Source: Campylobacter sp. CCUG 57310 | Lineage (GTDB): Bacteria > Campylobacterota > Campylobacteria > Campylobacterales > Campylobacteraceae | Length of the DNA: 64,000 nt | Direction: 5' to 3' | Assembly: GCF_013201975.1 (NCBI RefSeq) | Contig: NZ_CP053845.1 | Location: 1,488,001 to 1,552,000, forward strand | Shown: positions 1 through 9,159 of the stretch, piece by piece | Layout: the number at the start of each line of letters is the position of its first letter | Position numbering within the stretch: the first letter of the stretch is position 1 | The notes under the pieces: model-generated | What the model was told of the DNA's origin: nothing | Seen by the model: the letters and a program-made list of their open reading frames with translations, nothing else | The model's database searches: none | Position numbers and translations under genes: made by a program

Positions 1-9
1 AATATAAAT

Positions 10-1932
10 TTAAAGTAGAGTATGAGAAGGCTCGCCTAGATAAAAGCCTTGAAATTCATCAATACCAAGAGCCACGCAGGTTTCAAATACGCTTTTTGAA
101 TGAACAAATTCGGCGATTACCGTAATATTTAATCTCTTGGCAAAAGCGATTATCGCACTTGCAACCGAGCGCGAATCATCGTCTGTATCAATATTTTTAA
201 TGATTGAGCCGTCTATTTTGATATAATCCGGTTTAAGTTTTAATATATAAGAGAAGTTGCTATATCCGGAACCAAAGTCGTCAATCGCAATCTTTGCACC
301 CATTCGCTTAACACGCTCTATAAATTTACTAACCCGCTCAACGTTTTCGACATTTTCATCTTCCAAAATCTCAAACACCACACGATTTGCGACCTTATAT
401 CTGTTTATCCTGTCTATGATAAATACGCTCATATCGCCATCAGTCATATCTCTGCCTGATAAATTTATAGAAATGATCGCGTCAGGACTTTCGTGAAGAA
501 GTTTAAAGCTCTTTTCCATCAGCATCTTTTCGATATCGACATATCTTTTTATACGCTTTGAAACTTCCAAAAATATATGAGGAGAAACTACTTCGCGACT
601 ATTTTGGATACGCATTAAAGTTTCATATTTCATAACCTTTTTTTGCGCATTAAATATCGGCTGATAATAAGGAGTTATCTTATCGTTTACAATAGCGTCT
701 CTAATCAAATTCGAGCGCTTAATCTGCTCTACGTACTGAACTGTATCATCAATGCTTTTAAAATAGCAAAAATAATCCTTGCCGCTTTTTTTTGCAAATT
801 CAAGTGCAACTATAGCCTTTCTAAGAGTATGTGTATCATCCAGGCAAAAGCCGATAGTGCAATGAACTTCTATAAGATCTTGCTTGTCATCAACTCCGCG
901 CTCAACGTCTATTATGAGACCTTTAAGACCCTCTAAAAGATCGATCGCAAAATCCTCGTAACGATCTATAAAAAAATCTCCGTCTTCAACGAAAGCGAAT
1001 TGATCTGCACCGATTCTATAAACTTTCATGCTTTCTTTTTGAGCAATTTTTTTAGCTAAATCGGTAAGATATAGCAAGATTTGATTACAAATTCTCGTAC
1101 CAAAATAGTTGTTCATCTTTCTAAAATCATCAATGTCCATAATGACTATTTTTGGCTTTCTCATATCGTCTATATCTTTTTGCAAAGACGTTCTATTGGG
1201 AAGTCCTGTAAGCGGGTCAAAGTAAAGTCGCTTTTCTATCTCATTATTTTTAGAAACTAATTCGGCGTTTACCGTAGCTAATACTACTTGATTGGTTTCA
1301 AGTCTTTTGTAAAATAAGAAATACTGAAATAGACCGACTACCACCATAAAAGTAGCTACTATGATGGTGTTTTTCATATTTGCAAAAAACCATTCACTAA
1401 AATAGCTATCGTGAATTCCTGAGATTTTGATATTATCCATTGTGTTGTATCCAATTACAACATCATCATATTTTTTAAAATAGCAAATTTTAACTTTATT
1501 ATCAGGAAGTAATTTTATGTCTTTATAATACCCTTCACTTATAAATTCTTGATATTTAACTTTATCTATACCGCAAATTTCAATAGGCAAAGGCTCTCCT
1601 ATAAGTTCAGGATACCTAGAGCTTGCTAAAACTACAAGCTCTCTTTCATCTTCCGTCTCTTTAAGAACCCAAGAAGATAAAGCTTTTGTCTGTTCTGCAT
1701 AGTTTTGAAATGTCGCAATATCGTGTTCTGAAATAGTGTTATACAAAAGCTCAACGGCGTTCATATAAGATTTTATTTTAGTATCAATGTTTATGTTTGA
1801 TATACTACTTATGGAAGTTTTGTATTTGGTATAAAATATATAAGATACAAGCATCAAAGAGCATATAATAAGTATAACTACAGGCAAAATTATAAATTGC
1901 GTTGTAGATTTTTTAAAATCAATATTTTGCAT
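10..1932 (-). CDS. Membrane GGDEF/EAL protein, probable c-di-GMP phosphodiesterase
   Basis: 640 aa. Membrane segments lie at about residues 13-34 and 188-208, enclosing a periplasmic sensor region of about 150 residues that I cannot assign to a family. A GGDEF domain follows (about 236-395) whose signature is degenerate (GADQF, 308-312), so cyclase activity is unlikely. The EAL domain (about 405-635) has ETL at 437-439 with R441, and the usual metal and catalytic residues appear to be present: N490, E521, D551-D552, K572 and E608. From family knowledge this pattern predicts hydrolysis of c-di-GMP, perhaps with the GGDEF domain acting as a GTP sensor. It is a single gene with an AT-rich upstream region. 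The c-di-GMP-responsive Lap locus at 40-49 kb is a possible beneficiary of its activity (inference). Confidence 0.9.
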   Translation of the reverse strand: MQNIDFKKSTTQFIILPVVILIICSLMLVSYIFYTKYKTSISSISNINIDTKIKSYMNAVELLYNTISEHDIATFQNYAEQTKALSSWVLKETEDERELVVLASSRYPELIGEPLPIEICGIDKVKYQEFISEGYYKDIKLLPDNKVKICYFKKYDDVVIGYNTMDNIKISGIHDSYFSEWFFANMKNTIIVATFMVVVGLFQYFLFYKRLETNQVVLATVNAELVSKNNEIEKRLYFDPLTGLPNRTSLQKDIDDMRKPKIVIMDIDDFRKMNNYFGTRICNQILLYLTDLAKKIAQKESMKVYRIGADQFAFVEDGDFFIDRYEDFAIDLLEGLKGLIIDVERGVDDKQDLIEVHCTIGFCLDDTHTLRKAIVALEFAKKSGKDYFCYFKSIDDTVQYVEQIKRSNLIRDAIVNDKITPYYQPIFNAQKKVMKYETLMRIQNSREVVSPHIFLEVSKRIKRYVDIEKMLMEKSFKLLHESPDAIISINLSGRDMTDGDMSVFIIDRINRYKVANRVVFEILEDENVENVERVSKFIERVKRMGAKIAIDDFGSGYSNFSYILKLKPDYIKIDGSIIKNIDTDDDSRSVASAIIAFAKRLNITVIAEFVHSKSVFETCVALGIDEFQGFYLGEPSHTLL

Positions 1933-2017
1933 CCGGTCTGTTAACCTTTTATTAAATCCAAATTATATCAATATTTTATAGTATCACAATTTGTTTTAAA
2001 AAGCTATTAATAAAATA

Positions 2018-2632
2018 TTAAATATTTAAATTAAAAAATATATTGTAAAAAAGACTTATTGCAAAGCCTATTAAAATAACTGCACAACTATAAGACATAT
2101 ACTTTATAACTCTAGGCGAAATTAGCGTGGAACTCTTAAAAACAGCCAAAGGCATAAGAGTTATCCAAAGCCCGATAGCGGTAATTAATCCTGCCACCAT
2201 AACCCACGCGTATCCTGCAAAGCTACTTGCAAGAGTAGCCACACTTAGCCAAAATCCTATCGTATAAGGGTTGCTAAGAGTTGCAAACAATCCCTTAAAA
2301 TAATTTTTAGCAAATTGTGTTTTATCTTTATCTAACGTTTTTTCAAGCTTGATTTGGTTGCTTGCTCCTTTAAAGATAAGCCAAGAAATAAAAAGTAGAT
2401 AGCAAATTCCAAAAATTCCGATCGCCTTTAAGATAAGTTCGTTTTGCAGATACTCCAACACTCCAAAACTAAGCAAAAGCAGATAAAGCACGTCCGCACT
2501 CATCGCTCCAAGACCGATAGCAAACGCTCTTAAAAACGAACTAAGCGCGGCGGTCATTATCATTATATTAATAGGTCCAAGCGGTATGGCCGCTGAAAAT
2601 CCAAGCAAAAGCCCTTGCAAAAAGATACTCAT
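2018..2632 (-). CDS. LysE/RhtB family amino-acid exporter
   Basis: 204 aa, the usual length for the LysE family. It has about six hydrophobic segments and an N-terminal PLGPINIMIM motif typical of LysE/RhtB exporters. The predicted role is efflux of amino acids or related small metabolites across the inner membrane; the substrate cannot be told from sequence. Its ATG overlaps the stop codon of a possible 50-codon upstream ORF (ATGA), which would imply translational coupling if that ORF is real. Confidence 0.85.
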   Translation of the reverse strand: MSIFLQGLLLGFSAAIPLGPINIMIMTAALSSFLRAFAIGLGAMSADVLYLLLLSFGVLEYLQNELILKAIGIFGICYLLFISWLIFKGASNQIKLEKTLDKDKTQFAKNYFKGLFATLSNPYTIGFWLSVATLASSFAGYAWVMVAGLITAIGLWITLMPLAVFKSSTLISPRVIKYMSYSCAVILIGFAISLFYNIFFNLNI

Positions 2633-2781
2633 ATAACTATGCCGATCATATATTTTTCACAAATGTATTTACTATCGCCACCCTTGCAGATAGTCGCAAC
2701 AAACAACCGATAGTCAACAATCTCATCATCGCTACAGCACTCTTCATTAAAATTTACCCAAAAAGACTTTAACTCATACAT
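2629..2781 (-). CDS. Possible small protein, 50 aa, overlapping lysE-family start
   Basis: An ORF of 50 codons begins MYELKSFWVN and ends IGIVI. Its TGA overlaps the ATG of the LysE-family gene by 4 bp. The peptide is acidic with several cysteines (CC near residue 15, then two more) and does not resemble any family I know. There is no strong Shine-Dalgarno sequence before the ATG. An in-frame TAA lies only four codons upstream, so no longer version exists. It could be a short coupled gene, the remnant of a larger one, or a chance ORF. Confidence 0.35.
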   Translation of the reverse strand: MYELKSFWVNFNEECCSDDEIVDYRLFVATICKGGDSKYICEKYMIGIVI

Positions 2782-2844
2782 AAAAGCAAATTAAACAAGC
2801 CGATTCTATCCTCAGCACAACGAAGCAAACCACATAAAGCGAGT

Positions 2845-5046
2845 CTAAAGCCTTATTATCTTAGCTCCAAATCCACCTTGATTTGGCGGCGCATCGAAGA
2901 ATTCCTTTACGCTAGGATGAGTCTTTAAAAAATTCCTAACCGCAAAGGCAAGCTTACCGGTGCCGATCCCATGAAAGACGCTAACCTCATCAAAGCCCAT
3001 TATCAAGCTATCGGAGATAAATTTATCAAGCTTTTCTATCGCCTCGTCTGCTCTAAGTCCGTGCAGATCAAGAGTAACGCTGGCCGTTTTTGGTTTTTGA
3101 ACTTTTAAATTTACGCCTGATTTTGGAGCACTTGGAAACGGATTACCGCTTTTTTTAAGCATCTTGATAGGTACTCTAAGCTTAACGCCGTCGGTTTGTA
3201 TAGTAGCGTCATTTTTACTAAGTCCTACCACGACGCCTTTTATCTTATTATATTTTACGTTATCACCGATTTTTAGCTCAATTTGAGTTGAAATTTCGGG
3301 CTTTACGATGGCCTTTTTAGCCTCATTGGCACTATTTAAGGCACGCTGTTTTTCTTTGGTATCGTCTAAATTTATAGCTCTTTTAGCCTCGTTTATCGCC
3401 TTAAAATACTCTCTTTCAAGCCTATTTATAGTCTCTTGCTCTCTTATTTCGTTTTGCTCTTTTTGCTCTTTTAAGCTCTCAATCAGCAAGTCAAGCTTTT
3501 GCTCTTTTTTTACCGTGCTTTCAAGACGCTCTTTTAGCTCTACTTCCAAATTTAAAGTCTTGCTTATCATCTCGTTTAGATTTTCTTTATCTTCACCGTA
3601 AATTTTCTTCGCTTCGCTAACTAAATTTTGAGATATGCCGTATCTTGCGGCAGTTTCAAAAGCATAAGATTTGCCGATAGTTCCTTTTAAAAACTCAAAT
3701 TTCGGACGAGAATTCTCCTCGTCATAAAGGGCTGCTATGAGCTCTACTTCGCTGTTTTTAGCAAGCAGCATAGCAAGACGCTTATGGTGAGTAGTGATGA
3801 TCATCTTGATATCGTTTGCTATAAGCTTTTCAATCATCACGCTATATAGACTAGCAGCCTCTTCAAAGTCCGTTCCAAGCTCTATCTCATCAATTCCGAT
3901 GAGCAAATTTTTCTTGTTAAAAAGCCTTGAGAAGTGAAGCATGCGCCCTGCAAAAGTAGAGATATCGTTTTTTACATTTTGCGGATCTTCGATGATGGTA
4001 TCAAACTCCTTAAAGCTTCCGATGTGCGAATTTTCAGCATCTATCCTCATAGGCAAAAGATACTTTGCTAAAAACGCCGCGGAAATTATTGATTTTAAAA
4101 GCATTGACTTGCCGCCCGCATTTACACCCGTTATCAAAAGCACTTTTTTACGAAAATCCACGCTAACACTCTTTGGGTTTTTAAGGGCGGGATGAGCGAA
4201 ATTTTTAATAACTATATTTGACGAGCTATCACTTAGCACAAATTCATAATCCATACTCTTAGCCATAAGCACCCGCGCGCTATAAGCGTCAAATATATCA
4301 AAAGCCGAATTTATAAATTTCAAAAATAGCAAATTTTTGTGCATAACGCCACTCATCAGCTTGCAGTGCTCATATACTATCAGCTCTTTTTTATCCAAAA
4401 GCTCGCTTTGCTCTTTTTTAAGCTTTTCTATGTTTGCAGGCATTACGTAAAAGTATCCGCCCGAACTTCTTGCGACGACCGTGCCTTTTAGTACGTGATT
4501 AAACCCTCCGCGCACCAGCAAAGCTTCTTGGGCATTGACATAATGAACCTGAGTATCCACAAGATAAGGCGTTATTGATTTTGAGTAGATAAGTCGCTTT
4601 AAATCAGCGTCAATCTGAGACTTTTTCATAGCAAAAGCCGATTTTATGCCTGCAAGCCTCTCATCGACCTCATCTTTTAGCTCGCCGTCTTTATCAAAGG
4701 AATTTGCGATTTTTAAAATAGCCGAAGGAATTTCTATCTTATCCAGCCACTCGCCAAGACGTCTTTCAAATTTAAGAGATTTAAGATACGAAAAATAGTT
4801 TATAATCTTAGCAAATTCATAAATTTCGCTGATATGAAGCACGGCTTGTTTGTTTAGCCTAATGAGAGCATCGTCTAAATTCGCAACCTCGCCAGGCTCT
4901 TTAAATTCCACATTTGAAAGCTCTAAAATTTTTTCATAGTGAAGCCTGCTATCTCCTTGCATAAAAAGCGGTTTTTCGCGAGCCAAAAACGAGCCGAATT
5001 TAGCGATATACTCGGTCAGATCAAGAGTATGAAGCAGTCTATCCAC
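2845..5046 (-). CDS. mutS2: MutS2 family endonuclease / recombination suppressor
   Basis: 733 aa. MutS-type core without the mismatch-recognition domain. Walker A is GVNAGGKS at 307-314, followed by the MutS-family ATPase region with ST-H motif ITTHHKR. A long coiled-coil stretch covers about residues 480-580, rich in Lys and Glu. A C-terminal Smr nuclease domain (about 657-733) carries LDLHGLR at 659-665 and HGIGTG at 692-697. From family knowledge MutS2 binds branched DNA or stalled ribosomes rather than mismatches. It sits last in the murC-membrane protein-mutS2 cluster and abuts the preceding gene with no gap. Confidence 0.93.
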   Translation of the reverse strand: MDRLLHTLDLTEYIAKFGSFLAREKPLFMQGDSRLHYEKILELSNVEFKEPGEVANLDDALIRLNKQAVLHISEIYEFAKIINYFSYLKSLKFERRLGEWLDKIEIPSAILKIANSFDKDGELKDEVDERLAGIKSAFAMKKSQIDADLKRLIYSKSITPYLVDTQVHYVNAQEALLVRGGFNHVLKGTVVARSSGGYFYVMPANIEKLKKEQSELLDKKELIVYEHCKLMSGVMHKNLLFLKFINSAFDIFDAYSARVLMAKSMDYEFVLSDSSSNIVIKNFAHPALKNPKSVSVDFRKKVLLITGVNAGGKSMLLKSIISAAFLAKYLLPMRIDAENSHIGSFKEFDTIIEDPQNVKNDISTFAGRMLHFSRLFNKKNLLIGIDEIELGTDFEEAASLYSVMIEKLIANDIKMIITTHHKRLAMLLAKNSEVELIAALYDEENSRPKFEFLKGTIGKSYAFETAARYGISQNLVSEAKKIYGEDKENLNEMISKTLNLEVELKERLESTVKKEQKLDLLIESLKEQKEQNEIREQETINRLEREYFKAINEAKRAINLDDTKEKQRALNSANEAKKAIVKPEISTQIELKIGDNVKYNKIKGVVVGLSKNDATIQTDGVKLRVPIKMLKKSGNPFPSAPKSGVNLKVQKPKTASVTLDLHGLRADEAIEKLDKFISDSLIMGFDEVSVFHGIGTGKLAFAVRNFLKTHPSVKEFFDAPPNQGGFGAKIIRL

Positions 5047-5388
5047 CTACTTCGCCTCGCAACTTTTTATCTCGATTATGACGCTGCTAAGCTCTTTAAA
5101 TTCCCGCTTTGCGACAAAAGAGGCGGTGCCAAATTCGTAGTTAAATTTTTTATTGCTTACTTCCATCTCCCCGCATTTTAAAATTTTACCTTGATTAAAC
5201 GCGCTTAAAAGCTCGCGGGTTTTAGCCTGACTATCTTCAAAAGCACTCTCATAAACATAAGCCAAAACTCCTACAACCACGACAAAAGAGGCTATTAAAA
5301 TTTTAGCCTTTTTGCTGATTTTCTCATCGCTTATACTAAAGAGCAAAATAGCTACTAAAATAACTACTAAAACAAGTATAAACCTCAT
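5047..5388 (-). CDS. Small membrane protein between murC and mutS2
   Basis: 113 aa with two closely spaced hydrophobic helices (about residues 2-18 and 29-46), followed by a hydrophilic C-terminal part with a few cysteines. I recognise no domain. Its start codon overlaps the last base of murC and its stop abuts mutS2, so it is surely co-transcribed with both. A membrane protein at this position is conserved in Campylobacter (C. jejuni Cj1053c as I recall). The function is unknown; proximity to murC makes a cell-envelope role possible but unproven. Confidence 0.8.
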   Translation of the reverse strand: MRFILVLVVILVAILLFSISDEKISKKAKILIASFVVVVGVLAYVYESAFEDSQAKTRELLSAFNQGKILKCGEMEVSNKKFNYEFGTASFVAKREFKELSSVIIEIKSCEAK

Positions 5389-6692
5389 TATTTTCCCCTT
5401 AATTGATATGTGATGTCGCCTGCGCCAAATCCTATCACAAGTCCGTCATCAAGCAAATTCTTAACTCCGAATTCATCAAAAAACACAATACTATCATCCT
5501 CTCTGCTAACGTGAGTGGTCATTATCGGATTATACTCTTTAAATTCCTCTTTCATATCTATCTCTATAGGCTCTTCTCCTGCCGCATAAACGGGCAGTAT
5601 CACAAGCTCGTCAATACCTTTAAAGCACTCTTTAAACCCTTGCAAATTTGCACTCAAGCGAGTATATCGGTGAGGCTGAAATATGGCCGTTATCTTTGAA
5701 ATTCCAAGCAGCTTTGCGTATTCAAAGACCGATTTGAGCGTCGCTTTTATCTCTGTGGGATGATGAGCGTAGTCATCTATAAGCACGAATTTCTTAGTTG
5801 CCGTAAGTATATCAAAGCGTTTTTTTATACCTTTAAAATTCATCAAATTTTCACGAATTGAGCTTAAAGAGACCTCATTAATCGCGGCCAATATCGCAAG
5901 GCTAGCGTCTATTGCGATATGCTCGCCCATGCCAAGCACTTCAAATTTGCCCAAATTTTTAAGATTAAAGGTAGTGTAAGGCACAAAATCCCTTACTACC
6001 ATGGTCATGTCGGTAATATCAACGCTTGGATTTAGTCTGATAGCATCAAACTTAAGCGTGTTTAAAAACTCATCTTCGGCGTTTATCACCCGAATTTTAG
6101 CTCGCTCCAAAAATCCCCTGTAAGCTGCGTGAAATTTCTGCATATCGTATTCGTAGTGCTCCATATGCTCGGGCTCTGCATTGGTTACGATGGCCAAATA
6201 CGGGTTTGAGTTAAGGAAGCTTGAGTCGCTCTCATCGGCTTCAAAGATGACGTTTTCGTGAGTGTTGTATTTCATGTTTGAATTAAACTGCTTTGAGATG
6301 GCGCCTATGATGACAGAGCCCTCAACAAGGCTTGCAAGCATCGCCGAAGTGGTACTCTTACCATGCGCTCCCGCAACGGCAAACACACGCTTGCCCTCAA
6401 GCACTATGGGCAAGGCTTCTTTGCGCGAAAGACACTTTATGCCGCGTCTTTTAGCTTCGATCAGCTCTATGTTATCCTCTTTGATCGCAGCTGAATAAAT
6501 AACAAAATCCTGATCCGTTATCGCCTCTTTGCAGTGAGGCGTTATGACATTTATGCCTTGCTTTACGAGCTCTTTTGTCGTAACGCTTTCTTTGATGTCG
6601 CTACCGCTTATGATGTAGCCCTTTTCGTTTAAAAACCTAGCGATAGCCGATATGCCGATACCGCCGATACCGATAAAATGAACTTTTCTCAA
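5388..6692 (-). CDS. murC: UDP-N-acetylmuramate--L-alanine ligase MurC
   Basis: 434 aa, slightly shorter than E. coli MurC but normal for this phylum. N-terminal nucleotide-binding GIGGIGISA motif at 8-16, ATP-binding GAHGKST at 108-114, and the Mur ligase central residues around FEADESDSSFL. It adds L-alanine to UDP-MurNAc in the cytoplasm, the first amino-acid step of peptidoglycan synthesis. It is followed directly by a small membrane-protein gene and mutS2. The gap to the preceding gene is 61 bp, so it may have its own promoter or belong to the longer run. Confidence 0.96.
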   Translation of the reverse strand: MRKVHFIGIGGIGISAIARFLNEKGYIISGSDIKESVTTKELVKQGINVITPHCKEAITDQDFVIYSAAIKEDNIELIEAKRRGIKCLSRKEALPIVLEGKRVFAVAGAHGKSTTSAMLASLVEGSVIIGAISKQFNSNMKYNTHENVIFEADESDSSFLNSNPYLAIVTNAEPEHMEHYEYDMQKFHAAYRGFLERAKIRVINAEDEFLNTLKFDAIRLNPSVDITDMTMVVRDFVPYTTFNLKNLGKFEVLGMGEHIAIDASLAILAAINEVSLSSIRENLMNFKGIKKRFDILTATKKFVLIDDYAHHPTEIKATLKSVFEYAKLLGISKITAIFQPHRYTRLSANLQGFKECFKGIDELVILPVYAAGEEPIEIDMKEEFKEYNPIMTTHVSREDDSIVFFDEFGVKNLLDDGLVIGFGAGDITYQLRGK

Positions 6693-6753
6693 ATTTGACC
6701 TTAAATTAAATTTTAAATTTGATTATATCCAAAAGGAGCTTAGAGATATTGGT

Positions 6754-7116
6754 TTAGCTTTTTGATTTGGTTAGTTCATAACTCTCATCAATCAGATCAA
6801 ATACCGCCTCATCTAAGATATCACTGCTTAAATTCACGCTTATCCAGTGCTTTTTGTTCATATGATAAGCAGGGAAAATTCGCTCATCATCTCTTAATAG
6901 GCTTGCCAGATCAGGCCTGCACTTTAAATTTAAGATAAAAGTTTCGCCCTCTTTTTTAAGACCAAGCTTTTTATAATCAACTTTTAAGAGCAGGCAAAAC
7001 CATTTTTGATTTTTCTCATGGCGAAAAATAGCATGGTCAGGATAGTTTTCAAAAACTTTTTCGTTTTTAACTCCAAATTTTTCGCTTATATATTCAAAAA
7101 CGGCTTTTAGTTGCAT
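6754..7116 (-). CDS. MmcQ/YjbR family protein
   Basis: 120 aa, the usual size for the MmcQ/YjbR (CyaY-like fold) family. Typical features are the FENYPDHAIFRHE region near the N-terminus, LNLKCRPDLA in the middle, and the AYHMNKKHWISV stretch that is the family hallmark. Some members are reported to bind DNA, but the biological role is not settled. It lies 28 bp downstream of the YcxB-like gene in a run of same-strand genes. Confidence 0.8.
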   Translation of the reverse strand: MQLKAVFEYISEKFGVKNEKVFENYPDHAIFRHEKNQKWFCLLLKVDYKKLGLKKEGETFILNLKCRPDLASLLRDDERIFPAYHMNKKHWISVNLSSDILDEAVFDLIDESYELTKSKS

Positions 7117-7144
7117 TTGGTTTCATCGCTCTTTTTTAAGGCTT

Positions 7145-7666
7145 TCATTCAAAGATAGATTTATCAAATTTGCTAAAAAGAAAACTTTCCATCTCGTTCA
7201 TCTCATACTCGCTAAATTTACTGACATCGATTAAAATCGCCTGTTTAGAGCCAAACATAAGCGCAAAGCCATCTTTTAGCTTATAAATTTTAAAAATTTG
7301 AGAGTATTTAAGCGCAAGAGCAAAGTCGCCTTCATTCATATAAATTTTATCGCTAAATTTAAGCCACGTTTCATATCTGTTTTTATCATGAATCGCATCA
7401 CTACCCTGCTTTATCGCATTTAAAGTCATCTTTGGCGTCAGATAAATGATAAATATCCCAAGGAATATCATCGTTACCATAGCGCTTAAAATTCCCGCTT
7501 CAAACCTGTCAAATTCATCTTTTACCGAAAAAAGTAAGAGCATAGAACATATCGCAAATATGGTAGCAAAGAAAATTTGCCTGATTTGACCTCTCGTGAT
7601 AACGCGCACATACTGCTTTAAAAGCTCGTCACCGACGCTAAATTTACACTCAAATTCGCTTTGCAT
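7145..7666 (-). CDS. YcxB-like membrane protein
   Basis: 173 aa. Two transmembrane helices (about residues 30-48 and 58-78) are followed by a cytoplasmic part containing KFSDKIYMNEGDFALALKY and a basic-aromatic stretch resembling the C-terminal domain of YcxB-like proteins. Its function is not established. It follows the ThiF-like gene by 21 bp and is probably in the same transcript. The family assignment rests on the pattern of two helices followed by a short beta-rich domain and is moderate. Confidence 0.6.
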   Translation of the reverse strand: MQSEFECKFSVGDELLKQYVRVITRGQIRQIFFATIFAICSMLLLFSVKDEFDRFEAGILSAMVTMIFLGIFIIYLTPKMTLNAIKQGSDAIHDKNRYETWLKFSDKIYMNEGDFALALKYSQIFKIYKLKDGFALMFGSKQAILIDVSKFSEYEMNEMESFLFSKFDKSIFE

Positions 7667-7687
7667 TTTAGCTTCTTGCCTTAAGTC

Positions 7688-8350
7688 TTATTTTGGAAGC
7701 TTAAATTTACGCAAATTTAACTCGCCGCTACTCATATCAAGATAGTAAAGCAGGTCTTTTTGTACGCTTAAGCCCGCAAGATACCTAAGAGCCAAATTTG
7801 CCTGAAAGCTAGCTATAAACATAACTATAGGAGCGGCAATTCCTGCTGGCTTGATATCTGAAACCGCAAAGGCAGAAGTTAGCGAAGCTTTATCAAACAG
7901 ACAAACCTGTCCGTGAAAGCTCTCAACAGACCCGTAAAGCCAAGGTACGCCCAAGCTCTTTGCGTATTCGTTTATCTGAGCTCTTGTTTTTAGATTATCG
8001 GTAGCGTCGATGATAAGATCAAATTTAAGCCCTTTAGTCGCAAATTCATCAAATTTACAAGCATGAACCGTTATCTTTACGCCGTCATATCTTCGCTCAA
8101 GGCGACTTTTAAAAATTTCAGCCTTAAATTTGCCCTCATCTCCAATGTCAAAAAGAATTTGGCGGTGGATATTATGCACGCTCACTTCGTCAAAATCGAC
8201 AATGTGAATTTCGCCTATCCCGCTTGAACCAAGAGCATATCCAAGCGAACTTCCAAGTCCGCCCGAGCCGATGATAGCTATGCTTTTGCTTGCCAAATTC
8301 GCTTGCGTCTCCTCGCCCCAAAGCTGAATTTGTCTATGAAAATAGTTCAT
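7688..8350 (-). CDS. ThiF/MoeB-like E1 family adenylyltransferase
   Basis: 220 aa. An N-terminal Rossmann fold has GSGGLGSSLG at about 28-37, then DFDEVSVHNIHRQ and the IDATDNLKTR motif, which together define the ThiF/MoeB/HesA superfamily. These enzymes adenylate the C-terminal glycine of ubiquitin-like sulfur carriers such as ThiS or MoaD. The zinc-binding CxxC pairs of MoeB are absent and the protein ends shortly after the core. No ThiS or MoaD gene is adjacent, so the partner is unknown. It overlaps the preceding nitrilase-family gene by 4 bp. Confidence 0.85.
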   Translation of the reverse strand: MNYFHRQIQLWGEETQANLASKSIAIIGSGGLGSSLGYALGSSGIGEIHIVDFDEVSVHNIHRQILFDIGDEGKFKAEIFKSRLERRYDGVKITVHACKFDEFATKGLKFDLIIDATDNLKTRAQINEYAKSLGVPWLYGSVESFHGQVCLFDKASLTSAFAVSDIKPAGIAAPIVMFIASFQANLALRYLAGLSVQKDLLYYLDMSSGELNLRKFKLPK

Positions 8351-9159
8351 ATAAATTTCCTTTTATTTATAATGCAGCCAAATTCCCACATACTTCTTGC
8401 TTTAGTAACTTCCTTTTTGCTTACATCTACAAGCAACATCTCTTCGTTTTTGCCAAGCCTCGCCTCGATATCGCCAAGCGGATTTATAAGCATGCTGTCT
8501 CCGTAGAATTTCCACTGCTCGTCGTTTGATTTGTGATTTCCGACACGATTAACTCGCAGGATATAAAGACTGTTCGTAAATGCTCGAGTTTTTAAGAGCT
8601 CCTCCCATCTAGCCCGACTAAAAAACGTGCAAGCTGACGGCATAAGCACCACATCAACTCGCTTTTTCATCATATACGCCCAACACGCATCAAAGTGAGC
8701 TTCATAACCAAACATCACGCCAAATTTTATCTTCTCGTGAGTAAATGTCAAAAACTCAAATTTATCATCATCGGAGTCGTTTTGAGAATTTGTAAAAAAT
8801 TTCGCTTCGTTCCAGTGAGAATACGGCATCAAAATTTGCTGTTTAAAAAATTTAGTCTGATTCGGGCTAAATTTACCGACCGCTTTTATAAGCTCTTTGC
8901 CTCTGCTTAATACTATAGGAGCGATGATCGTGATATCGTATCTCTTTGCGAATTTCGCCAATGTCTCGCGCTTGATCTCGCTTTGTTCTTTTATGATGCT
9001 TTTTGGCATACTTTCAAGCTCTTTAAAGAAGCTGTTTAGCACGTATTCTCCAAGCACGACAAGCTTCGCGCCGCTATCTGCACACATCTTAAAATAATAA
9101 TCAAGCCTTAAATCGCTGATAGGCTGAGTGGGAAGTTGTAGGGCGCAAATTTTACTCAT
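8347..9159 (-). CDS. Carbon-nitrogen hydrolase (nitrilase superfamily)
   Basis: 270 aa. The Glu-Lys-Cys triad of the nitrilase superfamily can be placed at E38 (VVLGEYV), K106 (FFKQQILMPY) and C177 (MPSACTFFSRARWEELL). It is an amidase-type hydrolase acting in the cytoplasm; the substrate cannot be deduced. A gene of this family sits in the same place next to xseB and guaB in C. jejuni, as I recall. It overlaps xseB upstream by 8 bp and the ThiF-like gene downstream by 4 bp, so translation is probably coupled. Confidence 0.88.
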   Translation of the reverse strand: MSKICALQLPTQPISDLRLDYYFKMCADSGAKLVVLGEYVLNSFFKELESMPKSIIKEQSEIKRETLAKFAKRYDITIIAPIVLSRGKELIKAVGKFSPNQTKFFKQQILMPYSHWNEAKFFTNSQNDSDDDKFEFLTFTHEKIKFGVMFGYEAHFDACWAYMMKKRVDVVLMPSACTFFSRARWEELLKTRAFTNSLYILRVNRVGNHKSNDEQWKFYGDSMLINPLGDIEARLGKNEEMLLVDVSKKEVTKARSMWEFGCIINKRKFI

